Below, in pieces: positions 37,928 to 38,517 of a stretch of 38,517 nucleotides of DNA. Under the pieces are notes generated by a model that searched no databases, was not told the origin of the DNA, and worked only from the letters and a program-made list of their open reading frames with translations. Within the stretch, counting starts at the first letter, position 1. Each line of letters opens with the position of its first letter. The stretch spans positions 1-38,517 of the forward strand of contig JBBTBY010000031.1 in assembly GCA_038043445.1 (NCBI GenBank). The letters are read 5' to 3'. The stretch is from Spirochaetota bacterium (GTDB taxonomy: Bacteria; Spirochaetota; Brachyspiria; Brachyspirales; JACRPF01). A program made the position numbers and the translations under genes.

Positions 37928-38517
37928 GGTTCGTCCGCGTATACACCGTGACGGCATTGCTCGTCTCGGTGAATATCCACGCCGAACGATAATTGAAGTC
38001 ACGCGCGAAGAAATTCGTCCCCTCGATGACGGCAATGGTACTGAGCGCGTCCACTGCGGTCGCGTCATTTCCGATAATGGTGGCCGCTATCGCCGCGCGT
38101 GAAGGATACCCCGTCGCCGCATCCATGATATGATGATAGCGGTCATTCCCGACAAAAAAGCAGTTCTCATAATCGCCGCTCGTCGATATCGTTTCATTGC
38201 TGAGCGACACGGTCACATACACACCGTCCGTACGCGGGTTCTGAATGCCGACCGTCCAGTATCTGCCCCGGGGATTTCGCCCTCGAGCGATGATATTGCC
38301 GCCAAAATTGATGAGGTAGTGATGTATCTTCAGCCGCGCCGCATGCGATGCAAAAATCGAGAGCGCATATCCCTTGCCGTACGATCCAAGGTCGAACATC
38401 ACCGGCCGGGCGACGAGGAGCGTTTTCCCCTGCAGCCGCACCATGCGTGAGCCCACGGAACGAAGCGTGTTCTGTATCTCATACGGGGACGGCACGCGTT
38501 TTTTATCCGTACCGAAA
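37908..38517 (-). CDS. apbE: FAD:protein FMN transferase ApbE (5' part beyond the window)
   Basis: The frame is open to the window edge, so the N-terminus is missing; about 202 C-terminal residues are visible. Motifs FDLGSYGKGYALS, YLINFGGNII, TSGDYENCFF and YHHIMDAATGYPS mark ApbE, which attaches FMN covalently to threonine or serine of membrane and periplasmic flavoproteins with FAD as donor. A normal ApbE is about 330-350 residues. It converges on the DUF2271 gene, and its last 20 nt overlap that gene's end. The pairing suggests that they work together, with the target flavoprotein unidentified. Confidence 0.88.
   Translation of the reverse strand, partial: FGTDKKRVPSPYEIQNTLRSVGSRMVRLQGKTLLVARPVMFDLGSYGKGYALSIFASHAARLKIHHYLINFGGNIIARGRNPRGRYWTVGIQNPRTDGVYVTVSLSNETISTSGDYENCFFVGNDRYHHIMDAATGYPSRAAIAATIIGNDATAVDALSTIAVIEGTNFFARDFNYRSAWIFTETSNAVTVYTRTNLIRRRD

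Overview
The window is a 38.5 kb bacterial segment that is mostly GC-rich (roughly 55-60% by eye), densely coded and free of rRNA and tRNA genes. An uncultured member of the Spirochaetota fits best: a short integron-cassette array, a DUF2723 glycosyltransferase with TPR repeats, a degenerate HD-GYP protein and many secreted glycan-active enzymes. This is inference. No marker gene is present, and Lentisphaerota or Planctomycetota cannot be excluded.

Positions 1-3823 are foreign-looking. A 21-bp tandem repeat lies at the left edge and several inverted repeats follow. Then comes a run of four small, very AT-rich genes on the + strand (567-2616). Each is followed by a short structured element with the layout of an integron attC site: R''-L''-loop-L'-R', an extrahelical G, covarying stem pairs and an invariant AGTA loop. 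In every cassette the 5' end is complementary to its own R'' element, which is the signature of gene cassettes made by site-specific recombination. No integrase gene is in the window, so the array is a CALIN (cluster of attC sites lacking an integrase) or the distal part of an integron. All four products look membrane-bound, secreted or lipid-anchored. A fifth gene (2719-3504) borders the array without a recognisable attC of its own.

From 3824 the sequence becomes ordinary host-like DNA. Positions 3824-7831 (minus strand) hold a lactate-use operon: glcD-like and glcF-like dehydrogenase subunits, then lactate racemase larA. Positions 9329-14903 (plus strand) hold a probable L-fucose operon: GH29 fucosidase, aldo/keto reductase, zinc dehydrogenase, amidohydrolase-type lactonase, and a GntR/LacI-type regulator whose likely operator (TGTACTAGTACA) precedes the first gene. 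A beta-propeller (LVIVD) gene diverges from it.

Positions 14907-16884 (minus) encode a CDF-like transporter with altered metal ligands and an unknown protein. Positions 17006-19975 (plus) encode a GH20 enzyme, PdxB and a small helical protein. Positions 19979-25313 (minus) form an operon: a large DUF2723/TPR membrane glycosyltransferase, XseB and an HD-domain protein. Positions 25472-27164 carry an ArsC/Spx-like protein with an overlapping small basic ORF, diverging from a medium-chain dehydrogenase. Positions 27246-28962 carry a secreted TRASH-type metal protein and a transglutaminase-like lipoprotein.

Positions 29090-37303 look like an extracellular polysaccharide locus: an LVIVD propeller, a CBM-like protein, a GH51-like hydrolase and a 1120-residue clan GH-A hydrolase. 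The window closes with a DUF2271 protein and, convergent to it, a partial ApbE flavin transferase.
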